Source: BQJU01 sp964015035 (GTDB taxonomy: Bacteria > Bacteroidota > Bacteroidia > Chitinophagales > Saprospiraceae). From it: DNA of 64,000 bases. The notes beneath the pieces were generated by a model. That model was not told where the DNA came from. It saw only the letters and a program-made list of their open reading frames with translations, and ran no database searches. Each line of letters starts with the position of its first letter. Position 1 is the first letter of the stretch. Positions 53,996-62,491 of the stretch are shown here, piece by piece. The DNA is taken from positions 1 through 64,000 of the forward strand of contig CAXHCA010000008.1 in the NCBI GenBank assembly GCA_964015035.1, written 5' to 3'. The position numbers and the translations under genes were made by a program.

Positions 53996-54880
53996 ATGGC
54001 AACAATATTAGATTTAGTAGGCAATACGCCCCTGGTTGAAATTACCCACTTGTTGGATCGGCCTGGGGTGCAGCTTTTTGGAAAGCTCGAAGGGCAGAAT
54101 CCCGGGGGTAGTGTGAAGGATCGGGCCGCATACGGGATGATCAAAGGAGCCCTTGACCGTGGCGAAATTAAGTCTGGAGGGCAATTGGTGGAAGCGACGA
54201 GTGGTAATACCGGAATTGCTTTGGCCATGATTGCACGATTATTTGGGATTGGCATTACGCTTGTGATGCCGGAAAGTGCTACTAAGGAACGGGTACAAAC
54301 CATGAAGGCCTACGGGGCGAAGGTGATTCTGACGCCAGATGAAAAAGGGATTGAATATTCTCGTCAATACGCTGAAGGATTGGTGGAAGAAGGGGGGTAT
54401 TTTATGCTCAATCAGTTTGCCAATCCCGATAATTGGGGCATGCACGAGCGAACCACTGGCCCAGAAATATGGAAAGATACAGAAGGGAAGATTACCCATT
54501 TTGTTTCTTCCATGGGTACTACTGGTACGATTATGGGGGTATCGCGCTACCTCAAGGCCCAAGATCCTGATGTACAGATTATAGGGGTACAGCCTACCGA
54601 TGGGTCCAGCATCCCGGGGATTCGCCGCTGGTCTCCGGAGTATTTACCTAAAATTTATGAGCCTGAACGGGTGGATCGCATTATTGATGTGGCGCAGGAT
54701 GAAGCGACGCGAATTATGCAACGCCTGGCGCAGGAAGAGGGTATTTTTGGTGGCATGAGTAGTGGAGGAGCGGTAGCCGCTGCGTTGCGCTTAGCCGAAG
54801 AGTTGGAGGAAGGGCTGATCGTTTGTATTATTTGTGATCGTGGCGACAGATACCTCTCATCGGGTATTTTTGGGGCTTGA
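53996..54880 (+). CDS. cysM: Cysteine synthase (PLP-dependent, CysM type)
   Basis: 294 residues. PLP lysine is Lys41 in NPGGSVKDRAA; the Asn/Gly-rich SGNTGIALAM loop and GTTGTIMGVSRYLK (phosphate cleft) match O-acetylserine sulfhydrylase. The KLEGQNPGGSVKDRAA start and MGMSSGG-like end point to CysM rather than CysK. It converts O-acetylserine plus sulfide (or thiosulfate) to cysteine. In an operon with cysE, 3 nt apart. No terminator directly follows; the next hairpins are at 55285 and 55347. Confidence 0.93.
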   Translation: MATILDLVGNTPLVEITHLLDRPGVQLFGKLEGQNPGGSVKDRAAYGMIKGALDRGEIKSGGQLVEATSGNTGIALAMIARLFGIGITLVMPESATKERVQTMKAYGAKVILTPDEKGIEYSRQYAEGLVEEGGYFMLNQFANPDNWGMHERTTGPEIWKDTEGKITHFVSSMGTTGTIMGVSRYLKAQDPDVQIIGVQPTDGSSIPGIRRWSPEYLPKIYEPERVDRIIDVAQDEATRIMQRLAQEEGIFGGMSSGGAVAAALRLAEELEEGLIVCIICDRGDRYLSSGIFGA

Positions 54881-55130
54881 GGAGAGAAAATATCATGCTG
54901 AGCAACAATTGAAGAGGCTTTTTTGGACTATAAAAAAAGAAATTAGAAAAAAAATGATGTAAAATCTAGTCGTTTATAAGGTTAAAACGAGCTTTTAAAT
55001 GCAGAATTTTGAATAGATTTTAATTTTAAATAATTGATAGTTAATGAATTGTGTTTTCATTGACTATTTTTTTTGATACAGTAAAAGCATAAATTGTACT
55101 TATTTTCGGGTAAGAAATGTGACATCTTTG

Positions 55131-55312
55131 TATTGTCAACGAAAGAGAACATATTAAGACGACCAAAAATTAAAGTTGACACGACCTACTACTAACAAAT
55201 TATTACGAACGTATTTTAATGACGACTTACTACTAACAAGGACGTAATCCCACGAATGCAAGTTATAATCTCATGAAGTTTTTGAAGGATATCGATGGAT
55301 ATCCTTTTTTTT
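55131..55312 (+). ncRNA. Candidate small RNA with two direct repeats
   Basis: About 180 nt between a CATCTTTG box (55123-55130, one mismatch to TAnnTTTG) and terminator 55285-55312. It holds two copies of the direct repeat ACGAC(C/T)TACTACTAACAA (55179-55199, 55222-55241) and a GTCAAC..GTTGAC pairing. Only very short ORFs exist (one begins in the second repeat, MTTYY). Could instead be a regulatory leader of rpe, or the 3' UTR of cysM. Confidence 0.35.
55285..55312 (+). terminator. First of two tandem terminators before rpe
   Basis: AAGGATATC / GGATATCCTT stem with a 3-nt loop and T8 tail. Confidence 0.85.
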
Positions 55313-55346
55313 GGTATGTAGATAGCCTCTCAAAGCTCTTTTCCAA

Positions 55347-55375
55347 CCGATTAGGTAATCTGATCGGTTTTTTTG
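55347..55375 (+). terminator. Second of two tandem terminators before rpe
   Basis: CCGATTAG / CTGATCGG stem (8 bp, one G-T), loop GTAAT, then T7. 35 nt after the first terminator. Confidence 0.8.
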
Positions 55376-55409
55376 TTTGGGCTATTCCCTGATTTTTGCG
55401 GAATGTGTC

Positions 55410-55417
55410 TACCTTTG
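55410..55417 (+). promoter_or_regulatory. -7 box of rpe
   Basis: TACCTTTG, a full match to TAnnTTTG, 23 nt before the rpe ATG (55441). It follows the second terminator, so rpe has its own transcription start. The -33 element is unclear. Confidence 0.4.
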
Positions 55418-55440
55418 TCAAAGATAGAATATCATACATC

Positions 55441-56118
55441 ATGAAAAAACATTTGGTAGCACCTTCACTTCTTGCCGCAGATTTCACACAACTCAATAAG
55501 GCTATCCAGCTTGTCAATGAAAGTGAGGCAGACTGGTTTCACTGTGATGTTATGGATGGTCGATTTGTGCCAAACATCTCCTTTGGCATGTTTATCATCG
55601 AAGCCATTAAGAGGGAGGCTAAGAAACCGCTGGATGTGCACTTGATGATTGAAGAGCCCAGTCGTTATATTGACGCTTTTCGCAAGGCGGGAGCAGATGT
55701 CATTACGGTCCATTATGAGGCTTGTACGCATTTGCATCGGGTGGTTCACCAGATCAAGGAGAGTGGTGCGAAGGCGGGAGTTGCACTAAATCCGCACACG
55801 CCGGTGCATTTATTGGAAGATTTGATTGAAGATATCGATCTGGTGTTGATTATGTCGGTTAATCCAGGTTTCGGAGGCCAAAAGTTCATCTATCAATCCA
55901 TCCCCAAAATCCAGAAATTAAAGGAAATGATTACTGTTCGCAATACTCGTACCCTGATTGAAGTAGATGGTGGTGTGGGGTTACAGAATGCACAAAAGCT
56001 ACTAGAGGTTGGAACGGATGTACTGGTGGCTGGTAGTAGTGTATTTAAGGCGGATGATCCTAAAGCGGCGATCTCTAAACTCAAAAATATAGGACACGAG
56101 GTGGCAAAATTTGTGTGA
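55441..56118 (+). CDS. rpe: Ribulose-phosphate 3-epimerase
   Basis: 225 residues from ATG 55441 (MKKHLVAPSLLAADFTQL); 15 upstream in-frame codons are not part of the family. (beta/alpha)8 barrel with WFHCDVMDGRFVPNISFG (His-Asp-Met), VHLMIEEP, MSVNPGFGGQKFI and EVDGGVGLQNA, all active-site signatures. It interconverts ribulose 5-phosphate and xylulose 5-phosphate in the pentose phosphate pathway. The TonB receptor gene starts 95 nt downstream on the same strand. Confidence 0.97.
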   Translation: MKKHLVAPSLLAADFTQLNKAIQLVNESEADWFHCDVMDGRFVPNISFGMFIIEAIKREAKKPLDVHLMIEEPSRYIDAFRKAGADVITVHYEACTHLHRVVHQIKESGAKAGVALNPHTPVHLLEDLIEDIDLVLIMSVNPGFGGQKFIYQSIPKIQKLKEMITVRNTRTLIEVDGGVGLQNAQKLLEVGTDVLVAGSSVFKADDPKAAISKLKNIGHEVAKFV

Positions 56119-56213
56119 TAAGCAGGGGGTAGGTGCGAGCTGTCAAAAGTTGGGTGCAAATGGTCCAACTCCTGACATCGGATTCCTGGCTTCTGATTCC
56201 TAAAATAATACCT

Positions 56214-58748
56214 ATGCAGCGTTTTTTTGCTCTCTTGGGAGGGTTGTTGTGTGCCGTGGGACTCCAGGCACAGTCGGGAAAGGCGGTCGTTACCGGAATC
56301 GTGACAGATATCGAAAGTAAAGCACCCATTGAATTGGTAACGATCTATATAGAGGGGACCAATACGGCCGTAGAATCGGCGATCAATGGTCGCTATAGCA
56401 TTGAGGTTCCGGCGGAAGAGGAAGTAACCATTGTATTTTCTCGCATTGGCTATAAAGAAACATCCACCAAACTCAGTCCGATGCCTCCGCGGAGCACTCG
56501 ACAGGTAGATGCTTCACTGGCGCCGACTGATTCAGACATAGAGGTTGTCGTTCGCGAAAGCAAAATTGATGACGCCGGCATGATGCGGGAGGATGTTTCT
56601 CAGTTGAAGTTGCTTCCTACCACCACGGGGAACTTGGAAAGCGCCTTGCCGCACATTGCCCTGGGGGTAAGCAGCGGTTCCGGGGGGGAGCTGAGTTCTC
56701 AGTACAATGTGCGTGGCGGTAATTATGACGAAAACCTGGTATATGTCAATGATTTTGCCATCTACCGGCCGCAGTTGATTCGCGCGGGGCAACAAGAAGG
56801 ACTTACCTTTCCCAATATTGATTTGATTCGTGATCTTTCCTTTTCATCAGGTGGCTTTGATGCCAAATACGGTGATAAGCTGTCATCGGTGCTGGATGTC
56901 AAATACAAACGCCCGGATAGCACCCGCGCTTCGGTAGGCATGAGTTTTCTGGGGGGATCGGCGCATATTGAAGGCAGCACAAAGGTGGGTAAAGGCGGCT
57001 ATCGCCAATTGCGTTACCTGGCTGGGGCGCGATACAAAACGACCCGATATTTGCTGGGCACCTTGGATGTACAAGGGGAATATGTTCCCAATTTTGCCGA
57101 TATTCAGGCTTATGTGACGTATGATATTAGTCGCAATTGGCAGCTGGGGGTTATGGGCAATTACAACAGTAGTGTTTACCGCTTCCGACCAGAATCGCGG
57201 AGTACGGCCTTGGGATTGATTAATTTTGCGCTACAGCTTTTCAGCGTATTTGAGGGGCAGGAGGTAGATGACTTTACCACCAGTATGGGGGGGCTTTCAC
57301 TTACCTATATTCCCGATCGGGATCACAATCCGTATTACCTGAAATTTTTGGGCTCTACGTTCCGCAGTGATGAAAATGAGCGCATCGACATTATTGGCGA
57401 TTATAGCTTGCGCGAAATTGAGACCAGTCTGGGTAGTGATGAGTTTGGTGAGGTTTTGTCAGAATTGGGAACCGGCACACAGCATCAGTACGTACGCAAT
57501 TTTCTGGATATCCGGATTAGTAATATTGAGCACAAAGGGGGGATGGAATTCCAGCTTTATCCAGATAAGGACGAAACGACGGCCAGTCACTTCCTGCAAT
57601 GGAGTGTAAAACTACAGCAAGAAAATTTCGATGACCGCATTAATGAATGGGAGCGGCTGGATTCAGCAGGGTATTCGCTGCCTTACGATACCAATCAGGT
57701 GCAGTTGTTTAATGTATTAAAAACGCAAAACTCGGCTTCTTCTAATCGCTTTTCGGCCTATTTGCAGGATACCTATACCTGGCGGAAGGAGAGTCGTGCC
57801 GAGATTAAGTTATCGGCTGGAGTAAGGGCCTCCTACTGGGATTTGAATGAGGAATTGATCATCTCACCACGTGCACAATTGCTTTACAAGCCATTGACCA
57901 GCAATCGTGATGTTTCTTACAGGTTGGCCGGTGGACTGTATTTTCAACCTCCTTTCTACCGGGAAATGCGGGCTTTTGATGGTACTGTCAACACTTCACT
58001 GCGGTCGCAAAAGTCGCTGCACATTGTAGGAGGGATGACTTTCGACTTTAATATCGGGAAAAACAATCCTAAGAAATTCCGCTTTATCACAGAAGCATAT
58101 TACAAACGCTTATGGGACCTGGTATCGTACGAAATTGAAAATGTACGCATTCGCTATTCCGGATTGAATGATGCTCAGGGGTATGTGGCAGGCGTTGACT
58201 TTCGCATCAATGGTGAATTTGTGCCCGGTGCAGAATCCTGGATCAATTTGTCGTTCTTGCAAGCCAAGGAAAAGCTGGACGGGGTGCAGCATTTGCAGCG
58301 CGAAGTTGGTCAATCAGAGGCCAGTGAAGTGGAATATGTCTCCCGCCCTACAGATCAATTTATGACCTTGTCTATGTTCTTTCAAGATTATCTGCGGCGC
58401 AATGAAAATTTCAAAATGCACCTCAATTTTACTTTGGGAAGCGGCTTGCCGTTTGGGTTGCAAGGCAACAACCGGGTGTATCGAAATACCTATCGTTTTT
58501 CGCCCTATCACCGGGTCGATATAGGCTTTTCAGTGGCCTTGTGGAAAGAAGAAAGTCGAGTGAAGAAACCGCATCATTTTCTACGCTGGACCCGCAATAC
58601 CTGGCTCAGTCTGGAGGTTTTTAACCTCCTGCAGGTACAAAATCAGGCAGGAAATACCTGGATCAAGACCATTTTGAATCAGCAGTATGCTATTCCTACT
58701 TATTTGACTTCCCGACGGATCAACCTGCGGTTGAGAATGGAATTTTGA
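56214..58748 (+). CDS. TonB-dependent outer-membrane receptor with carboxypeptidase-D-like N-terminal domain
   Basis: 844 residues from ATG 56214, at the signal peptide MQRFFALLGGLLCAVGLQAQ. Next comes a CarboxypepD_reg-like beta domain (~25-105: VVTGIVTDIESKAPIELVTIYIEGTNTAV), then a TonB plug (~125-230: LPHIALGVSSGSGGELSSQYNVRGGNYDENLVYVNDFAIYRPQ), then a 22-stranded-like barrel to the C-terminus. Takes up siderophores, cobalamin or glycans; the substrate is unknown. No SusD partner follows, so it is not a classical Sus locus. Energisation by the ExbB/ExbD system at 43572-45937 is plausible. Confidence 0.92.
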   Translation: MQRFFALLGGLLCAVGLQAQSGKAVVTGIVTDIESKAPIELVTIYIEGTNTAVESAINGRYSIEVPAEEEVTIVFSRIGYKETSTKLSPMPPRSTRQVDASLAPTDSDIEVVVRESKIDDAGMMREDVSQLKLLPTTTGNLESALPHIALGVSSGSGGELSSQYNVRGGNYDENLVYVNDFAIYRPQLIRAGQQEGLTFPNIDLIRDLSFSSGGFDAKYGDKLSSVLDVKYKRPDSTRASVGMSFLGGSAHIEGSTKVGKGGYRQLRYLAGARYKTTRYLLGTLDVQGEYVPNFADIQAYVTYDISRNWQLGVMGNYNSSVYRFRPESRSTALGLINFALQLFSVFEGQEVDDFTTSMGGLSLTYIPDRDHNPYYLKFLGSTFRSDENERIDIIGDYSLREIETSLGSDEFGEVLSELGTGTQHQYVRNFLDIRISNIEHKGGMEFQLYPDKDETTASHFLQWSVKLQQENFDDRINEWERLDSAGYSLPYDTNQVQLFNVLKTQNSASSNRFSAYLQDTYTWRKESRAEIKLSAGVRASYWDLNEELIISPRAQLLYKPLTSNRDVSYRLAGGLYFQPPFYREMRAFDGTVNTSLRSQKSLHIVGGMTFDFNIGKNNPKKFRFITEAYYKRLWDLVSYEIENVRIRYSGLNDAQGYVAGVDFRINGEFVPGAESWINLSFLQAKEKLDGVQHLQREVGQSEASEVEYVSRPTDQFMTLSMFFQDYLRRNENFKMHLNFTLGSGLPFGLQGNNRVYRNTYRFSPYHRVDIGFSVALWKEESRVKKPHHFLRWTRNTWLSLEVFNLLQVQNQAGNTWIKTILNQQYAIPTYLTSRRINLRLRMEF

Positions 58749-58796
58749 TGGGGGTAAATGGTACTAAATCGTTATAAATATCATCATGATATCTAT

Positions 58797-58968
58797 AAGT
58801 GCTTGTTTGGAGGTCAACCTTTGGGCTGAAAAACAACACTTTTTCGATGACACATCGTTCTTTTTTTTATCCGTCTCGGCTCAGCCGAGATGCATTTCAA
58901 AAAACGCCTTGTTTCACCAAAAGAACGATGCTTTTCGCCAGCAAATCCAACCTCCAAATATGAACTAA
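58797..58968. repeat. Dispersed hairpin repeat, copy 5 (diverged, stems retained)
   Basis: Ends AAGTGCTTGTTTGGAGGT and AACCTCCAAATATGAACTAA. Only the core CCGTCTCGGCTCAGCCGAGATGCA is well conserved with other copies. The flanking arms have different sequence but still pair (CATCGTTC near 58851 with GAACGATG near 58923). Confidence 0.8.
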
Positions 58969-59139
58969 AAACTTCTCTACTTGTCGACTTGTTTTACTCC
59001 TGACTTTTTTTGCGAATGCTCGTGACTTTCTACCTGTTTTGAGTCCAAATACAAAATAGTTGATAGAATAGTTTGATACGATGCTTTTCTGTCATATATT
59101 TATTATTTAAATACATGAAACGTCGAAATAACCAGAGAG

Positions 59140-59304
59140 ATGAGTGACGCAACTGAGAAAAAAAGAATCCTGTCCCGTTGGGATGTCATTTGGCTAGTAG
59201 TCGTGTTTGCGATTCTGGCCTCTGTGCTACTGGATAAAATGGGCATGCCGATTGTCAATACCTCTGAACAAACGGAGATGGTTGATCATCCGCACCGGGA
59301 TTAG
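59140..59304 (+). CDS. 54-residue single-helix membrane peptide
   Basis: ATG at 59140, stop TAG at 59302. The translation has a charged N-terminus (SDATEKKRILSRW), a clear membrane helix (VIWLVVVFAILASVLL, residues 16-31) and a short acidic/His tail. No family is recognised. A 10-codon open frame starting at 59115 ends in an overlap with its start (ATGAGTGA), which could couple the two. Codon usage looks ordinary and the helix is convincing, so I call it a probable gene; it lies between the TonB receptor and a convergent T9SS gene. Confidence 0.6.
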   Translation: MSDATEKKRILSRWDVIWLVVVFAILASVLLDKMGMPIVNTSEQTEMVDHPHRD

Positions 59305-59315
59305 CAGATTTATTT

Positions 59316-61070
59316 TCACCCTCCCACGACCACAAATTGCTTAACCAGTATTTGGGAACTGGCATTGATCTGTATAGAATAGACGCCAGCGTTCAATCCT
59401 TCTAATGCGATATCTATTGCCGGCTGACCCATTGGCCATAGCCCCTGTTGTACAATTTGTCCAGTAATATTGGTTATCCTAAAGCTTTGAGGTTGGTGAT
59501 GAACTCCTTTAAATTGAACACGTAGTACATCCTGCACTGGATTGGGAAATACGATCAGATCTACGGGATTGGCAATGACCTTTCTGGTATCAATGGTAAT
59601 ATCAGTGCAGAGGCTATTGTTAGTATGATTGCCATCAATGTGATCATTGGGTAAGCTGGTCCAAAAACAGAGCTCTGCTAAATCTTCAAAAGGTAATCCT
59701 GGAACCTGCAAGGTTCCCCAATCCAAAACAGTGCTTTCTCCAGGGGACAATAAAAGATTTTCAAAAGTGTGGTTGATACTTGCCCGGGAGGGACAAATGA
59801 AGGCACAGGGGACAAAGGAGGTGTTTAAAGTGACGGATTCAAGTGTGGAGGTGCCCTGATTTTGAATCAGAATTTTGATGCCTTCCCAGGTCACTGTACC
59901 GGCTACACTTCCTGTGAAACCACAGGTGCCCAATGTGTCCAGTTGCATACTTTGAAAACTCACTTCTAAAATTGCGGCATCATCTGCTAAAGCGGAAGGA
60001 GTACCATCTAAAGCTGTAGCGTAGAGAAAAATATTACTGCCCCGATGCACCAAGGTTCGATTGTAAACATTGACTACCTCGTCGCTGTCGTAGGGGTCGG
60101 GCAATTCATTACCGGTGAAAATGAGTTGGTTATTGGCAATAATAAAATCATAAGGAATGAAATGAGGTTCTAAAAAAGTAAAGGAATGATCCACCTCCAG
60201 ATTATTAGTAACCCTGACCACCACCGGGCGTTCAGCAGCAGTTCTTCCCAAAAGAAAAATTAGTTGGTCTTCAATGAGAATTTTTGAGAAGGCCCCCTCC
60301 GCACTAAGATCTGCCTCGTCGATGGTATTTAGTTGGGCATCAAGCTTCGATAATTTTCCACTACTGAGTAGCCATAAGGTATTGTTGTCAGATGAAACTT
60401 GCAGCGTTTGACCACCGGTAACGGCAACTTCATCAATCGTTTCGCCTTCCAGGTTAACTTTTACGAGTCGATCTTCACTCAATACATAAATATGCTCATC
60501 TGGACCGAAAACGACTTCCTGGCTTTGGAATAATTCCCCTGGTGCCCAGAAGCTGGTCTCCCAAATGAGGCCTTCAGCCAGATCAAATTTGATCAATTTA
60601 CCAAAATCAGAGAGTACAGCTAGACTACCATCTGGCAGTTCACAAAAGCGATACATTCCCCATACTTCATGGAAGGAAAGCTGATTGCCCAGGGTATCAT
60701 ATCGAGCCAGGAATCCGGGGAGTCCGTAATCGCACCCCATGACCAAGCCAGCTACCAGTATATTGCCCGCATCATCTACTTCCATTGATAAAACTTCCCC
60801 CAATTCGGTACCGGTTACATTGGTAATGCTTTTTTCCCAGATGAGGGTGCCGTTTTCATCTACCATCCTCAAATACGGAGAAAAAGAGGGATATCCCATA
60901 AATCCTCCTGTTTGGCCACCAATCACAAATCGATTTTCCCCCACCTCAACAATTTCATTGGCAAATGAAAAAAAGGAAGGTTGAAAAGCATAGTTAAAGT
61001 TTTGGGCGACTAGACATAGGTTGAGCGACAGGAAGAGTGCTAACAAGCAGATATGGGTTTTCATTTTCAT
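59316..61070 (-). CDS. Secreted T9SS protein with PQQ-like/propeller repeats
   Basis: 584 residues. Signal peptide MKMKTHICLLALFLSLNLCLVAQ. Residues ~30-330 show repeating strand motifs typical of beta-propeller or PQQ-like proteins (VVGGQTGG, DAGNILVAGLV, DEHIYVLSEDRL, DNTLWLLSSGKL). A CARDB-like beta domain (~385-485) is followed by a type A T9SS sorting domain (~500-584: IVFPNPVQDVLRVQF...). Predicted to be secreted by the type IX system. Role unknown. Repeat copy 6 lies ~170 nt upstream. Confidence 0.85.
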   Translation of the reverse strand: MKMKTHICLLALFLSLNLCLVAQNFNYAFQPSFFSFANEIVEVGENRFVIGGQTGGFMGYPSFSPYLRMVDENGTLIWEKSITNVTGTELGEVLSMEVDDAGNILVAGLVMGCDYGLPGFLARYDTLGNQLSFHEVWGMYRFCELPDGSLAVLSDFGKLIKFDLAEGLIWETSFWAPGELFQSQEVVFGPDEHIYVLSEDRLVKVNLEGETIDEVAVTGGQTLQVSSDNNTLWLLSSGKLSKLDAQLNTIDEADLSAEGAFSKILIEDQLIFLLGRTAAERPVVVRVTNNLEVDHSFTFLEPHFIPYDFIIANNQLIFTGNELPDPYDSDEVVNVYNRTLVHRGSNIFLYATALDGTPSALADDAAILEVSFQSMQLDTLGTCGFTGSVAGTVTWEGIKILIQNQGTSTLESVTLNTSFVPCAFICPSRASINHTFENLLLSPGESTVLDWGTLQVPGLPFEDLAELCFWTSLPNDHIDGNHTNNSLCTDITIDTRKVIANPVDLIVFPNPVQDVLRVQFKGVHHQPQSFRITNITGQIVQQGLWPMGQPAIDIALEGLNAGVYSIQINASSQILVKQFVVVGG

Positions 61071-61242
61071 AGTATTTATAATGAATAGATAGTACTTATA
61101 CCATTGGCGAAAGCGGTGACCATCAAAGCAATAGACGCTAATCTGAGGGGTAGCGTTGGGCGAGACGAGTTAGCATTTTGACAAAAATAGGATAACCACT
61201 CAAAAAGTCACTGGTCTGGAAGGAAAAATCTTTCCTTTTCTC

Positions 61243-61385
61243 TAAGTGCATGTTGGGAGGTCATCATTCAGTCGCGGTAAAACCGGGATTTTGGAACCTC
61301 ACTTCGGCTATTTTTTCGGCCTTAGCGCTCCTAAGGGTTCAAAAAGGAGCCTTGCGAGAACCCAAAATCTGCAAACATGCGCTAA
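61243..61385. repeat. Dispersed hairpin repeat, copy 6 (central stem replaced)
   Basis: TAAGTGCATGTTGGGAGGT at the left and CTGCAAACATGCGCTAA at the right. The usual CTCGGCT/AGCCGAG stem is replaced by CCTTAG..CTAAGG at the same place, so the hairpin is retained with another sequence. The right arm is shortened. Confidence 0.85.
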
Positions 61386-61461
61386 TGCACTTTTGAGCTC
61401 CTTGCCAGAAGTTACCCATAAAAATGACGTTTCCACTTTTTTACTGTGCAGTTGATATGGA

Positions 61462-61833
61462 CTACAGATCTAGGGTAAGGAAATGCTCCTTTAACTCCTG
61501 TTTAAAGCGGTCAATCACAGCTTGTTCTTCTGGTTGGATACCATCTTCACTGGCTTTGGCAATGACATCTAGTGCGTCAAAGAGCATGGCATATTCTTCG
61601 GCAGGTCCATAGGCCTTACACGTTTCCAGTGCCCGGTCAAAAGTTTCTGCCACGCTAGTATCTTTGGTCTTTTCATAATTAAATGACCACTCAATGTCCG
61701 CGGCTCCAGGGATATGAGTAAGAAGGGCAACCAGCTTACTCGTTTCTTCAGCTTGTACAATACCATCCGATTTTGCAACAGCATAAATCATTTCACCAAT
61801 GGCACTGTAGAGTCGGTCTTTAGAAGGTCTCAT
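61462..61833 (-). CDS. TerB-like protein
   Basis: 123 residues from ATG 61833 (MRPSKDRLYSAIGEMIYAVAKSDGIVQAEETSKLV). The all-helical body and the opening AIGEMIYAVAKSDGIVQAEE fit the TerB family (tellurite-resistance/DjlA-like domain). No other ter genes are nearby, so tellurite resistance is unlikely; stand-alone TerB domains are common and undefined. The same TerB-like fold seems to begin the acyl-CoA oxidase-like protein at 32829. It lies 51 nt downstream of the AhpD-like gene, same strand, and may be co-transcribed. Confidence 0.75.
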   Translation of the reverse strand: MRPSKDRLYSAIGEMIYAVAKSDGIVQAEETSKLVALLTHIPGAADIEWSFNYEKTKDTSVAETFDRALETCKAYGPAEEYAMLFDALDVIAKASEDGIQPEEQAVIDRFKQELKEHFLTLDL

Positions 61834-61884
61834 GGAGTTTTTCTTTTGCTTACAAATTACAGACATTTTGCCAATCTAGCAATA

Positions 61885-62226
61885 TTAGGAGGCTTCTAAC
61901 GCTTCCCAATACTCTACGGCCCTTCTGGTATGAGGGATACAAATCGAACCTCCCACCAGATTGGCGATGGCAAATACCTCAAATACCTCAGCACGTGTAA
62001 CCCCTATTTCGTAGCAGGTGCCCAAGTGGTAGCGAATACAATCATCACATCGCAGTACCATAGAGGCTACCAGGCCAAGTAACTCCTTCGTTTTTTTATC
62101 TAATGCCCCATCCTGATAGGCATTGGTATCCAGATTAAAGAAGCGCTTCAGCACCTTGTTGTCCTCCCCCAGAATCTTTTGGTTCATCTGGCTTCGGTAG
62201 TCGTTAAATTCTTGAACGATTGACAT
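61885..62226 (-). CDS. Carboxymuconolactone decarboxylase/AhpD-like protein
   Basis: 113 residues. The CMD domain has the redox motif CDDCIRYHLGTCYEIGVTRAEVFEVFAIANLVGGS (CxxC at 51-54, then His58). AhpD-like proteins use the cysteine pair to reduce peroxides or other oxidants. No AhpC neighbour is seen. It lies upstream of the TerB-like gene on the same strand, probably one unit. A 29-bp perfect inverted repeat sits 76 nt upstream of the start. Confidence 0.88.
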   Translation of the reverse strand: MSIVQEFNDYRSQMNQKILGEDNKVLKRFFNLDTNAYQDGALDKKTKELLGLVASMVLRCDDCIRYHLGTCYEIGVTRAEVFEVFAIANLVGGSICIPHTRRAVEYWEALEAS

Positions 62227-62301
62227 AGATTTGTTTTTATTGCAAGATAGCTAAAGGTGTAGAAAGAGGGAAAAGTTGGAGGAGTGGATTGTTGGAGTTA
62301 C

Positions 62302-62330
62302 GTTTACTAAACTTTTAAAGTTTAGTAAAC
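62302..62330. promoter_or_regulatory. 29-nt perfect inverted repeat upstream of the AhpD-like gene
   Basis: GTTTACTAAACTTT + T + AAAGTTTAGTAAAC, 14 bp each side, perfect. Position (76 nt upstream of the AhpD-like start at 62226) fits an operator for a dimeric repressor. It could also be a repeat element. Confidence 0.5.
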
Positions 62331-62399
62331 ATAAAACATAGCCCCATGTGGGTTGGTGTGGTCAGACACCAAAATTTACAAGGGTTTTGCCTTCTACTC

Positions 62400-62442
62400 A
62401 AAAAAACATCCCGAATTTTCACTGTTAGGAAAATTCGGGATG
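62400..62442 (-). terminator. Terminator of the 376-residue secreted protein gene
   Basis: On the minus strand, the 14-bp perfect stem CATCCCGAATTTTC / GAAAATTCGGGATG with an 8-nt loop is followed by TTTTTTT. It lies 50 nt after the stop at 62492. Confidence 0.9.
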
Positions 62443-62491
62443 ACTCATGTTTTCTGTATGAGCAACCTTTTACAACCCCCTCAAAATGGGG

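Noticed and set aside
55263..55517. 84-codon minus-strand frame across the rpe leader
   Set aside because: Runs over two terminators and the 5' end of rpe with no motif.
61246..61455. Open frame in repeat copy 6
   Set aside because: Repeat sequence; not kept in frame in other copies.
61462..61833. Tellurite-resistance function for the TerB-like gene
   Set aside because: No other ter genes nearby; lone TerB domains do not imply resistance.
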